From: Thioalkalivibrio sp.
GTDB lineage: Bacteria > Pseudomonadota > Gammaproteobacteria > Ectothiorhodospirales > Ectothiorhodospiraceae
Direction: 5' to 3'
Assembly: GCA_003563455.1 (NCBI GenBank)
Contig: PWRV01000314.1
Location: 1-12,420 of the forward strand
Length of the DNA stretch: 12,420 nt
Below, one piece after another: positions 1 through 10,008 of this stretch (position 1 is the stretch's first letter; each line of letters begins with the position of its first letter). The notes beneath the pieces were generated by a model. The model was given only the letters and a program-made list of their open reading frames with translations. It was not told the origin of the DNA and ran no database searches. A program made the translations under genes and the position numbers.

Positions 1-26
1 CCGTGTTCATCCGTGTCCATCCGTGG
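1..26. repeat. Short decameric repeat at the left edge
   Basis: Two near-identical 10-mers, ccgtgttcat and ccgtgtccat, are followed by a partial third unit ccgtgg. The first two units differ at one base. The run starts at the window edge, so more units may lie to the left. It sits in non-coding DNA beyond the 3' end of the minus-strand hydrolase gene. From general familiarity, ATCCGTG-type decamers occur as dispersed intergenic repeats in many bacteria, but I cannot confirm that here. Confidence 0.5.
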
Positions 27-77
27 CTATATTTTCACTCTAACTCGGAGCCGACGCGTAGCGGTGTCGACGAAGAT

Positions 78-94
78 CGGCCAGGGACTGGCCG
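78..94 (-). terminator. Hairpin just after the GNAT-hydrolase stop
   Basis: CGGCCAG and CTGGCCG form a perfect 7-bp stem around a 3-nt loop. On the minus strand it begins one base beyond the TAG stop of the GNAT-hydrolase gene. There is no run of T after it, so it is not a textbook intrinsic terminator. Its position suggests a transcript end or a structure that stabilises the 3' end. Confidence 0.4.
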
Positions 95-95
95 C

Positions 96-1649
96 CTACC
101 GCGTTCTCCCCTTCCACACCACCTCGTACAAGTCCCGGCGGCGGTCGCGCAGGTTGCGCACCGAGCCATGGTTGCGCAGCTCCTTGAGGTTGTCGAGGTC
201 CAGGTCGACGATCAGCGTCATCTCGGTGTTCGGCGTGGCCTCGGCGGCGACCGCGTCGTGCGGAAAGGCGAAGTCCGAGGGCGTGAACCCCGCCGCCTGC
301 GAATACTGCATGTCCATGTTCTCGACCTTTGGCAGGTTACCGACGCTGCCCGAGATCACCACGTAGCACTCGTTCTCGATCGCCCGCGCCTGGGCGCAGC
401 GGCGCACCCGCAGGTACGCGGTCTTCGTGTCGGTCCAGAACGGCACGAACAGGATCTGCAGGCCCTGCTCGGCCATCAGGCGCGGCAGTTCCGGGAACTC
501 GACGTCGTAGCAGATCAGGATGCCGACCTTGCCGAAGTCGGTGTCGAAGACGCGCACATCGTTGCCGCCCTGCAGGCCCCAGAAGCTGACCTCGTCCGGG
601 GTCACGTGGATCTTGTACTGCCGGTCCCAGGTGCCGTCGCGGCGGCAGAGGTAGGAGACGTTGCGCAGCTCGCCGTCCTCGTACTCGGGCATGGTGCCGG
701 CGATGATGTTGATGTTGTAGGCGAGCGCCAGGCGCACCATTTCCTCGCGGATCGCGTCGGTGAATTCGGCCAGGCTGCGCACCGCCTCGGCGGGGGTTTC
801 CTGGTTGAACTGGCCCATCAGCGGTCCGTTGAAGAACTCGGGGAAGAGCACCGCGTCGGCGCGGTAGCCGGATACCGCGTCGACGAAGTACTCGACCTGC
901 AGGAAGAGGTCGTCGAGCGTTGAGGTCGGCCGCATCTGCCACTGGACCACGCCGACACGGACGTCCGAGCGGCTGCCGCCGATCAGCTTCTCCTTCTCCT
1001 CGTAGTAGATGTTCAGCCACTCGATCAGCGTGGCGTAGGCGCCGGACTTGTCGTCCGCCGGCAGGTAGTCGGTGATGATCTTGCGCACGTGGAAGTCGTT
1101 CGCGAGCTGGAAGCTCAGGATCGGATCCCGGATTTCGTGATTCTTCACCTTTTCCACGTACTGCTGCGGGGTCATCTCCTCGGCGACCTTCGCATAGCCC
1201 GGGATGCGTCCGCCGGCCACGATCGCACGCAGGTTCAGCTTCTCGCAGAGTTCCTTGCGGGCGTCGTACAGGCGCCGCCCAAGGCGAAGGCCGCGATAGT
1301 CCGGGTGCACGAAGATGTCCACCCCGTAGAGCGTGTCGCCATCCGGATCGTGGGTGGTGAGAAAGCCGTTGCCCGTGATCTGCCAGTAGTTGTGCTGGTC
1401 CCCGAAGCGCCGGTACTCGACGATCAGGCTGATCGCGGCCGCGACCACCTTCCCGTTGTCCTCGATGCAGATCTGACCCTCGGGAAAGCGCGTGATCTGC
1501 GAGGTGAACTGTTCCTGGCTCCAGGCGCCGTCCAGGTCGGGGTAGACCCGCTCCATGATCTCGTGGATGTCCGGGTAGTCATCCAGGCGCGTCTGGCGCA
1601 GGGTCAGGTGGTGGGGCGTGGCGGTGGCGGGATCCTGGCTGTCGGTCAT
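96..1649 (-). CDS. GNAT N-acetyltransferase / carbon-nitrogen hydrolase fusion
   Basis: This is a 517-residue two-domain protein. Residues about 15-155 are a GNAT domain: the acetyl-CoA loop is seen as HPDYRGLRLGRRLY (115-128), following the beta strand GVDIFV. Residues about 228-490 are a nitrilase-superfamily amidohydrolase with its Glu-Lys-Cys triad visible as E271 (LFPEFF), K346 (RQYKIHVTP) and C380 (ILICYDVEFP). The length matches the known bifunctional GNAT/carbon-nitrogen hydrolase family. The substrate is unknown: the hydrolase half should cleave a C-N amide and the GNAT half should acylate an amine, probably in the cytoplasm, since no signal peptide is seen. The ATG at 1649 was chosen because homology-like sequence starts shortly after it; no clear ribosome binding site decides it, and an ATG at 1658 would add three residues. 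The open frame continues to 1838, but that part is low-complexity Pro/Arg-rich and is unlikely to be translated. It shares a strand with the two membrane genes upstream but is separated from them by 196 bp and a hairpin, so it is probably its own unit. Confidence 0.9.
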   Translation of the reverse strand: MTDSQDPATATPHHLTLRQTRLDDYPDIHEIMERVYPDLDGAWSQEQFTSQITRFPEGQICIEDNGKVVAAAISLIVEYRRFGDQHNYWQITGNGFLTTHDPDGDTLYGVDIFVHPDYRGLRLGRRLYDARKELCEKLNLRAIVAGGRIPGYAKVAEEMTPQQYVEKVKNHEIRDPILSFQLANDFHVRKIITDYLPADDKSGAYATLIEWLNIYYEEKEKLIGGSRSDVRVGVVQWQMRPTSTLDDLFLQVEYFVDAVSGYRADAVLFPEFFNGPLMGQFNQETPAEAVRSLAEFTDAIREEMVRLALAYNINIIAGTMPEYEDGELRNVSYLCRRDGTWDRQYKIHVTPDEVSFWGLQGGNDVRVFDTDFGKVGILICYDVEFPELPRLMAEQGLQILFVPFWTDTKTAYLRVRRCAQARAIENECYVVISGSVGNLPKVENMDMQYSQAAGFTPSDFAFPHDAVAAEATPNTEMTLIVDLDLDNLKELRNHGSVRNLRDRRRDLYEVVWKGRTR

Positions 1650-1810
1650 CGCGGGCATTCCGGTGGGCAGATGGGGAGGGGGATTCTGGCCCGCGGATCG
1701 AAAACGGGCAACCACCGGAAGCGGCTCGCGCAGCGGACATGCGCGACCCGCCGCATTCAACCGTGGCGGCGCACCGCCAGGCGCAACCTGCGGCCTTCGG
1801 GTTCCTGCAG

Positions 1811-1836
1811 GCCGGACCGCGCGCAGCGGGTCCGGC
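1811..1836 (-). terminator. GC-rich hairpin after the small membrane gene
   Basis: GCCGGACC (1811-1818) pairs perfectly with GGTCCGGC (1829-1836) around a 10-nt loop. On the minus strand it starts about 10 nt past the stop of the small membrane-protein gene, where a terminator would lie. No T tract follows. The same arms form the palindrome at 10858-10875, so this may be a dispersed repeat used as a transcript end. The rest of the 1650-1845 gap holds a smaller 6-bp hairpin at 1764-1779 and nothing else I recognise. Confidence 0.45.
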
Positions 1837-1845
1837 AAGCCGGTC

Positions 1846-2169
1846 TCAGAACACCCAGGCGATCATCAGCCAGAAGAAGACGAAGAACAGGAAGAAACCC
1901 GGGATCATGAACTGGATCTCTCCGATCCCCCCCTCTCCCGCCGCCAGCGCGAACACGACCAGCACGATCACGCTGATCACCGCCGACACGATCGCCGCGT
2001 TCTGCAGGCCGATGCCGTCGTCGAAGGTGACCGCGACCCACTCCGAGATCGCCGGCAGCGTCGTCGCCGCGGCCAGCACCAGCAGCGCGACCAGGAACGC
2101 GACGATCGCCGAGAATCCGAGCAGGATGCGCAGCGCGAAGCGGCTGTCGCGCAGACCCGTGTCGCTCAC
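1846..2169 (-). CDS. Small three-helix membrane protein, unknown function
   Basis: I do not recognise this 107-residue protein. It is strongly hydrophobic, with three likely membrane helices at about residues 13-40, 58-77 and 88-107. A short acidic segment (FDDGIGLQN) lies between helices 1 and 2, and AAGEGGIGEIQF between helices 2 and 3. The C-terminus ends inside the last helix, which is rich in Phe and Trp. It starts with GTG, and GTGA overlaps the TGA stop of the upstream PH-domain gene by 4 nt. A GGGGGAG ribosome binding site sits 6 nt before the GTG. This arrangement indicates translational coupling, so the two proteins are probably made together in the inner membrane and may form a complex. 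No other start in the frame gives a better fit. The gene call is firm from overlap, hydrophobic pattern and ribosome binding site; the function is open. Confidence 0.75.
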   Translation of the reverse strand: MSDTGLRDSRFALRILLGFSAIVAFLVALLVLAAATTLPAISEWVAVTFDDGIGLQNAAIVSAVISVIVLVVFALAAGEGGIGEIQFMIPGFFLFFVFFWLMIAWVF

Positions 2170-2639
2170 TCCAGGCTCCCCCGGCGGTTGCGCACGTGGT
2201 CGCGCACGTGGTGTGGGCGCGGCATGCCCGCGACGACGAACTCGGGCTGATCGCCGGTGGTGAAGACCTCGATCCGCCCGACGCGAAAGACCCGGTCCAG
2301 GAAGCCCTGGGAGACCCGGACCGCGCGGATCTGGCTCACGTGCAGGTCCACGTGGTGCTTGCTGAGCAGGCCCTCCTCCAGGTGCACCTCGTCCCCGGTG
2401 ATGCGCAGCCGCGTGGCCCGCGTCTTCAGGAACCAGTACAGCAGGATCAGGATGCCCAGACCGGTGGCGCCCAGCAGCAGCGAGGGCGGAAAGTCGCCCA
2501 TGCCGGCGATCTGCTCCCGGAACAGCACAAGGAGCACGAACGGCAGGATGATCAGGACCAGGATGATGAGATATCCCAGCGGGTGGTTCCGGAACATGGC
2601 CGGGTGGGAATCGTAGGATGCTTGATTATCGTTTGACAT
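2166..2639 (-). CDS. Membrane protein with a bacterial PH domain (DUF304/bPH2)
   Basis: This 157-residue protein has two membrane helices (about residues 21-40 and 51-71) followed by a cytosolic domain (about 72-150). The domain has the bacterial pleckstrin-homology pattern of the YdbS/YdbT group: LRITGDEVHLEEGLLSKHH, then VDLHVSQIRAVRVSQ, then GRIEVFTTG. Proteins of this group are membrane-anchored; their molecular role is mostly unknown. The ATG start is supported by GGGGAGG placed 3 nt upstream of it. Its stop overlaps the GTG of the next gene by 4 nt, giving a two-gene operon. An inverted repeat TGGCAA/TTGCCA (2651-2656 and 2673-2678) lies just upstream and could be an operator, but nothing proves that. 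The short length, with one PH domain, argues for the YdbS-like rather than the long YdbT-like form. Confidence 0.85.
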   Translation of the reverse strand: MSNDNQASYDSHPAMFRNHPLGYLIILVLIILPFVLLVLFREQIAGMGDFPPSLLLGATGLGILILLYWFLKTRATRLRITGDEVHLEEGLLSKHHVDLHVSQIRAVRVSQGFLDRVFRVGRIEVFTTGDQPEFVVAGMPRPHHVRDHVRNRRGSLE

Positions 2640-2796
2640 GGTCCTCCCCTTGGCAATCCATCAGCGCCAAGTTTGCCAGAAGCCGCACGCAAAGCGTGAG
2701 CGGAAGCTGCTGCAGGCGGAAAAAGGACAGCCTCACGCACTAGTGTCCTGTCACACGTCTAATGGCGTTTTCAGAGCCCCCGTGAGTGCAAAAGCC

Positions 2797-2822
2797 GGGG
2801 ACAGATTTGCAAATCTGTCCCC
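2797..2822. repeat. Perfect 26-bp palindrome
   Basis: GGGGACAGATTTG (2797-2809) is followed directly by its exact reverse complement (2810-2822) with no spacer. It lies in the spacer between the metH stop and the PH-domain gene. GGGGACAGAT-type palindromes are familiar as short dispersed intergenic repeats in proteobacteria, some associated with REP-type transposases; that link is from memory and not shown here. It could also act as the end of the metH transcript or as a protein-binding site. Confidence 0.6.
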
Positions 2823-2845
2823 AGTGGCGCCGGCTGCGACTCGCA

Positions 2846-2869
2846 CCCTCCCCCGCTTGCGCGGGAGGG
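2846..2869. repeat. GC-rich REP-like hairpin downstream of metH
   Basis: CCCGC (2852-2856) pairs with GCGGG (2861-2865) around loop TTGC, and CCCT (2846-2849) extends the stem with AGGG (2866-2869) across a 2-nt bulge. The flanking run (GGGAGGGCTGGGGAGGG) looks like the pyrimidine/purine-rich REP-like elements common after genes in GC-rich proteobacteria. On the minus strand it begins about 35 nt after the metH stop, so it may end or protect that transcript. Confidence 0.45.
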
Positions 2870-2904
2870 CTGGGGAGGGGGCCGCCCCGGCCCGCGGAAA
2901 GGCG

Positions 2905-6693
<3,789 letters not shown>

Positions 6694-6825
6694 CACAACC
6701 AAAACCTTTTAAAAGTACGCGAAAAATACCACAAGCCCCCGGACGCCCCAGCTAAGCCCCCTGGCTTCGGGTGCTTGCGGAGGGCGGCCGGGCGCGGCGA
6801 CCCGGAGGTCCGTCTCCCGGGGTTC

Positions 6826-6849
6826 CGTCGGCCCACTTTTCCGCCGACG
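6826..6849 (+). other. Hairpin in the metH-bpt divergent spacer
   Basis: CGTCGGC (6826-6832) and GCCGACG (6843-6849) form a perfect 7-bp stem with a 10-nt loop. The stem ends about 23 nt before the bpt ATG, so it is probably in the bpt 5' leader or overlaps its promoter. The 179-bp spacer (6694-6872) must carry promoters for both metH and bpt, but I could not assign convincing -35/-10 boxes. An AT-rich patch at 6701-6728 next to metH is the most promoter-like part. Confidence 0.35.
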
Positions 6850-6872
6850 TCCGGAGCTGTCACGATAGGCCG

Positions 6873-7583
6873 ATGCAGAGCAGCCCCATCAACTGGTACA
6901 TGACCGCGCCGCAGCCCTGTCCCTATCTCGAGGACCGGGAGATGCAGACGGTGCTCGTCGACCCGGCGATCAGCCTGGAGGACCATCATTACGGCCAACT
7001 GCTGGCGCGGGGTTTCCGGCGCAGCGGTCAGTTCGTCTACCGCCACCAGTGTCCCCGCTGCAATGCCTGCGTTCCGGTGCGCATCCCCGTGCACGCATTC
7101 CGGCCGAGCCGGGTGCAGCGCCGCTGCCTGCGGCGCAACGCCGATCTCGATGCCCGCGTCGTGACGCAGCCTGATCTCGACGAGCACGTGCGGTTGCTGC
7201 GGCGCTATCTCGTCAGCCGGCACGCGGGCGGGGGCATGGAAGACACCACCCGCGCCGACTACGCCGGCATGCTCAGCGACCGCAACTGCGGCGTGCTGCT
7301 GATCGAGTTCCGGCGCGGACCGATACTGCTGGCCGTCGCGGTCACCGATCAGACGCCCCAGGGCCTTTCGGCGATGTACACCTTCTTCGACCCCGACCTC
7401 CCGGAGCGCAGTCTCGGGACCTTCGCGATCCTGAACCAGATCGAGGAGACGCGATGCCGGACACTCCCGCACCTGTACCTCGGCTACTGGATCCCCGGGT
7501 CCGACAAGATGGGCTACAAAACCCGTTTCCGGCCGGTGGAGGGCCTGATCGGCGGCGGCTGGCAGCGACTCGATCCGGGTTGA
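6873..7583 (+). CDS. bpt: Bpt, aspartate/glutamate leucyltransferase
   Basis: Bpt moves leucine from Leu-tRNA onto proteins that begin with Asp or Glu, marking them for ClpS/ClpAP degradation by the N-end rule. The 236-residue length is usual for the family. The N-terminal ATE domain (about 15-80) carries C16 in PCPYLEDR and CPRCNACVPVRI with C60, C63 and C66. The C-terminal domain (about 100-230) shows SAMYTFFDPDLPERSLG and YLGYWIPGSDKMGYK, the family's acyltransferase core. The start was set at the ATG at 6873, where the family's N-terminus begins; the frame is open from 6771 but that part has no family resemblance. The ribosome binding site (ATAGG) is weak. The gene faces away from metH and towards metK, and is the only complete plus-strand gene. 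In many gammaproteobacteria bpt sits beside aat, which is not seen here. The older name is ate (arginyl-tRNA-protein transferase). Confidence 0.93.
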   Translation: MQSSPINWYMTAPQPCPYLEDREMQTVLVDPAISLEDHHYGQLLARGFRRSGQFVYRHQCPRCNACVPVRIPVHAFRPSRVQRRCLRRNADLDARVVTQPDLDEHVRLLRRYLVSRHAGGGMEDTTRADYAGMLSDRNCGVLLIEFRRGPILLAVAVTDQTPQGLSAMYTFFDPDLPERSLGTFAILNQIEETRCRTLPHLYLGYWIPGSDKMGYKTRFRPVEGLIGGGWQRLDPG

Positions 7584-7600
7584 ACCAGCTCCGACGCGGC

Positions 7601-7651
7601 GCTGACTTCGGGCCGGGGCGCGGGCGCGAAGACCCGCCTCCCGGCGTCAGC
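7601..7651. terminator. Large hairpin between convergent bpt and metK
   Basis: Three nested stems pair in order: GCTGAC with GTCAGC, GCCGGG with CCCGGC, and GCGGG with CCCGC, leaving an 8-nt loop (CGCGAAGA), a 2x2 internal loop and a 5-nt bulge. That gives 17 perfect base pairs. It starts 17 nt after the bpt stop and lies about 130 nt past the metK stop on the other strand, so it could end transcription from both sides. No T tract is present. A perfect 12-bp palindrome GTGGCCGGCCAC (7684-7695) lies between it and metK. Confidence 0.6.
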
Positions 7652-7736
7652 AAACCGCCGTTCCCGCCGTGCCGGCAGCCACCGTGGCCGGCCACAGTCA
7701 GCCAACGTGCAGGCGCCACGAGACGGGTCGGCTTCC

Positions 7737-7768
7737 GGAACCGTGCCGGATGGGAACCGTGCCGGATG
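7737..7768. repeat. 16-bp perfect tandem duplication
   Basis: The unit GGAACCGTGCCGGATG occurs twice head to tail (7737-7752 and 7753-7768) with no mismatch. A degraded partial copy (CGAACCG) may follow at 7774-7780, running up to the metK stop. It lies 12 nt beyond the metK stop on the minus strand. It looks like a recent slippage duplication in non-coding DNA. Confidence 0.8.
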
Positions 7769-7780
7769 CCGCACGAACCG

Positions 7781-8962
7781 TCAGGCCGAGGCCTTGCGGG
7801 GGCTCACGCCGGCATCGTCGGCCAGGGCCTGCGCCTTGTCGGTGCGTTCCCAGGACAGATCCAGATCCTCCCGCCCGAGGTGACCGTAGGCTGCGGTGGG
7901 GCGGTAGATCGGCCGCTCCAGGTCCAGCATCTTCAGGATGCCGTAGGGGCGCAGATCGAAGTGCTTGCGCACCAGGGCGGTCAGCTGGCTCTCGTCGACC
8001 TTGCCGGTGCCGAAGGTCTCAACCGCGATCGAGGTCGGCTCGGCCACGCCGATCGCGTAGGACACCTGCACCTCGCAGCGCTCGGCCAGCCCCGCCGCGA
8101 CGATGTTCTTGGCCACGTAGCGGCAGGCATAGGCCGCGGAACGGTCGACCTTGGACGGATCCTTGCCGGAGAAGGCGCCGCCGCCGTGACGCGCCATGCC
8201 ACCGTAGGTGTCGACGATGATCTTGCGCCCGGTCAGGCCGCAGTCGCCCATCGGTCCGCCGGTGACAAAACGGCCGGTCGGGTTGATGTGGAAGCGGGTG
8301 TCTTCATGCAGCCACTCCTGACCCAGCACCGGTTTGATGATCTCCTCCATCACCGCCTCGACCAGCGTCTTCTGCTCGATCTCCGGTGCGTGCTGAGTGG
8401 AAAGCACCACCGCGTCGGCGGCGACCGCCCGGTTGTTCTCGTAGCGGAAGCTGATCTGGCTCTTCGCGTCGGGGCGCAGCCAGGGCAGCGTGCCGTTCTT
8501 GCGCCCCTCCGCCTGACGCCGCACCAGGCGGTGGGCGAAGTGGATCGGGGCCGGCATCAGCACGTCGGTCTCGTTGCACGCGTATCCGAACATCAGCCCC
8601 TGGTCGCCGGCGCCCTGCTCTTCCGGGCGCTGGCGGTCGACACCCTGGTTGATGTCGGCCGACTGCTTGCCCAGCGTGACCGCGACGGAGCAGGTTTCGT
8701 AATCGAAGCCCTTGTCGGAGCTGTCGTACCCGATGTCCCGGACCACGTCACGGACGATGTCCTCGATCTCGACCCGGGCGCTGGACTTCACCTCGCCACC
8801 CACCAGCACCAGGCCGGTCGTGGTGAAGGTCTCGGCGGCCACGCGGGCCTTGGGGTCCTCGGCGAGGTAGGCGTCCAGGATCGCATCGGAGACCTGGTCG
8901 CATATCTTGTCCGGGTGGCCCTCGGACACGGATTCGGAGGTAAAGAGGTAGCGTTTGCTCAT
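7781..8962 (-). CDS. metK: S-adenosylmethionine synthetase MetK
   Basis: MetK makes S-adenosylmethionine from methionine and ATP, releasing phosphate and pyrophosphate, in the cytosol. The 393 residues match the family length. Family signatures are all present: GHPDK (15-19) near the N-terminus, GAGDQGLMFGY (117-127), GRFVTGGPMGD (230-240), the phosphate loop GGGAFSGKD (260-268), and a C-terminal GHLG...WERTDKA. The ATG at 8962 begins the usual MSKRYLFTSESVSEGHPDK opening; an AAGGAG ribosome binding site lies 11 nt upstream, somewhat far. The gene follows the two betaine methyltransferase genes on the same strand after a 206-bp gap containing a hairpin, so it may have its own promoter with some read-through. 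I saw no SAM riboswitch in that gap. Its placement fits supply of SAM to the methyltransferases, which use three per betaine. Confidence 0.98.
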   Translation of the reverse strand: MSKRYLFTSESVSEGHPDKICDQVSDAILDAYLAEDPKARVAAETFTTTGLVLVGGEVKSSARVEIEDIVRDVVRDIGYDSSDKGFDYETCSVAVTLGKQSADINQGVDRQRPEEQGAGDQGLMFGYACNETDVLMPAPIHFAHRLVRRQAEGRKNGTLPWLRPDAKSQISFRYENNRAVAADAVVLSTQHAPEIEQKTLVEAVMEEIIKPVLGQEWLHEDTRFHINPTGRFVTGGPMGDCGLTGRKIIVDTYGGMARHGGGAFSGKDPSKVDRSAAYACRYVAKNIVAAGLAERCEVQVSYAIGVAEPTSIAVETFGTGKVDESQLTALVRKHFDLRPYGILKMLDLERPIYRPTAAYGHLGREDLDLSWERTDKAQALADDAGVSPRKASA

Positions 8963-9121
8963 GGGGAGTGGGACTCCTTGTTGAAAGGTCGTTGACGTGA
9001 AAGAGCTGCGGTTCGAATCGCAATGACCGGCAAGCTCGCAGAGCGAAGCGACACCGTCCGACGCCCCTGACGGGCCCGGGCCGGCGGCCTGAAAACGGTT
9101 CCGTTCATGGTTCCGGTCGCG

Positions 9122-9144
9122 GCCTCCCCGTCGATCCGGGAGGC
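9122..9144 (-). terminator. Hairpin after the SDMT stop
   Basis: GCCTCCC and GGGAGGC form a perfect 7-bp stem around a 9-nt loop. On the minus strand it starts about 24 nt past the stop of the dimethylglycine methyltransferase gene. No T tract follows, so it may only partly stop transcription before metK. The remaining gap up to metK holds a short palindrome GGCCCGGGCC (9073-9082), a repeated GGTTCCG (9097 and 9109), and a near-palindrome at 9007-9022. Confidence 0.45.
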
Positions 9145-9168
9145 TGACCGGCCGGCGAACGTTCCGGG

Positions 9169-10008
9169 TCAGGCGGCCTTGCGGAAGCGGAAGATGCCCC
9201 AGGCGAGGTGGCCGGCCTGACCGCCGTCCACCCAGTGTCCGAGGCCCTTCTTCATGCGCTCGATGTAGTCCGGCGAGATCTGGCTGGCAAGATCCGTCTC
9301 GCGGGATTCCAGTTCCTCGCGCACGCGGCCGTAGTGCCGTGGCAGCTGGTGGGTGTGGTCTTCGAAGCCGATCGGCTTGAGCCCGAGATCCCCCGCCGTC
9401 TGCTGATAGAAACCCGGCGACCCCAGGCTGTCGAGGTGGATACGCTCAAGAATCGGGTCGAGCACCCCCTCGGGGCAGGCGTCGTCCGCCATCGGGTCGG
9501 TGAAGATCAGGACCCCGCCGGGTTTCAGCACCCGGACCGCCTCCCGCATCACCTGTTCCCGCTCGCCGCTGTGCAGAAAGGCATCCTGGGACCAGACCAC
9601 ATCGAATTCGCCATCGGGTGCGGGCACACTCTCGAAACTGCCGTCGATGACCTCGATCAGCGAGTCGAGCCCGCGCGCCTTGTTGATCGAACGGTTGCGC
9701 TCGTTCTCCACCTCGCTCAGGTTCAGTGCGGTGACCCGGCATCCGTGGTTGTCGGCCAAATAGCGCGCGGACCCACCGTAACCCGCACCGAGGTCGAGCA
9801 CCCGCCACTCGGGCTTCGGCTCGCCGAGCAGATCGGCCATGTGCGCCACGGTGCGGCGGCTCGCGTCGACGATCGGTTCGCGATCGTGCTCGTACAGGCC
9901 GATGTGGATGTCCTCACCGCCCCAGATGCTGTGATAGAAGTTATCGGCATCCGGGCTGTTGTAATAATCGCGCGCGGTCGCGACGGGGCTGGAATAGTTC
10001 TGCATCAT
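9169..10008 (-). CDS. Sarcosine/dimethylglycine N-methyltransferase (SDMT)
   Basis: This enzyme completes betaine synthesis: sarcosine to dimethylglycine to glycine betaine, each step using one SAM. The 279-residue length fits characterised SDMTs of halophiles. The class I methyltransferase fold shows motif I VLDLGAGYGGSARYL (70-84), an acidic residue region after ALNLSEVE, VVWSQDAFLH (137-146), and FTDPMADD (169-176). The Pro-Met in DPM corresponds to residues reported as important for the Aphanothece halophytica dimethylglycine methyltransferase (recalled, not checked). The start is the ATG at 10008, with AGAGGAG 5 nt before it; the next codon is also ATG and could be used. ATGA overlaps the stop of the upstream methyltransferase gene by 4 nt, so the two are translationally coupled. 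A longer open frame to 10425 lies inside the upstream gene and is not used. It could act on other amines, but partner and motif point to betaine. Confidence 0.93.
   Translation of the reverse strand: MMQNYSSPVATARDYYNSPDADNFYHSIWGGEDIHIGLYEHDREPIVDASRRTVAHMADLLGEPKPEWRVLDLGAGYGGSARYLADNHGCRVTALNLSEVENERNRSINKARGLDSLIEVIDGSFESVPAPDGEFDVVWSQDAFLHSGEREQVMREAVRVLKPGGVLIFTDPMADDACPEGVLDPILERIHLDSLGSPGFYQQTAGDLGLKPIGFEDHTHQLPRHYGRVREELESRETDLASQISPDYIERMKKGLGHWVDGGQAGHLAWGIFRFRKAA

Noticed and set aside
1..26. CRISPR array
   Set aside because: Units are only 10 bp with no spacers between them.
6701..6734. TTGTGG-17 nt-TAAAAG as a metH promoter
   Set aside because: The transcript would start within a few bases of the ATG and the -10 box would cover the only Shine-Dalgarno-like sequence. 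Matches are also weak.
7454..8995. Plus-strand open frame opposite metK
   Set aside because: It overlaps bpt and all of metK, both certain genes, and has no recognisable motif.
9007..9022. A tRNA gene
   Set aside because: Only the T-arm-like piece exists. No acceptor stem, anticodon arm or D arm can be built around it.
8963..9168. SAM or SAH riboswitch in front of metK
   Set aside because: Neither strand shows the conserved cores I know for SAM-I, SAM-II or SAH riboswitches; only short stems are present.
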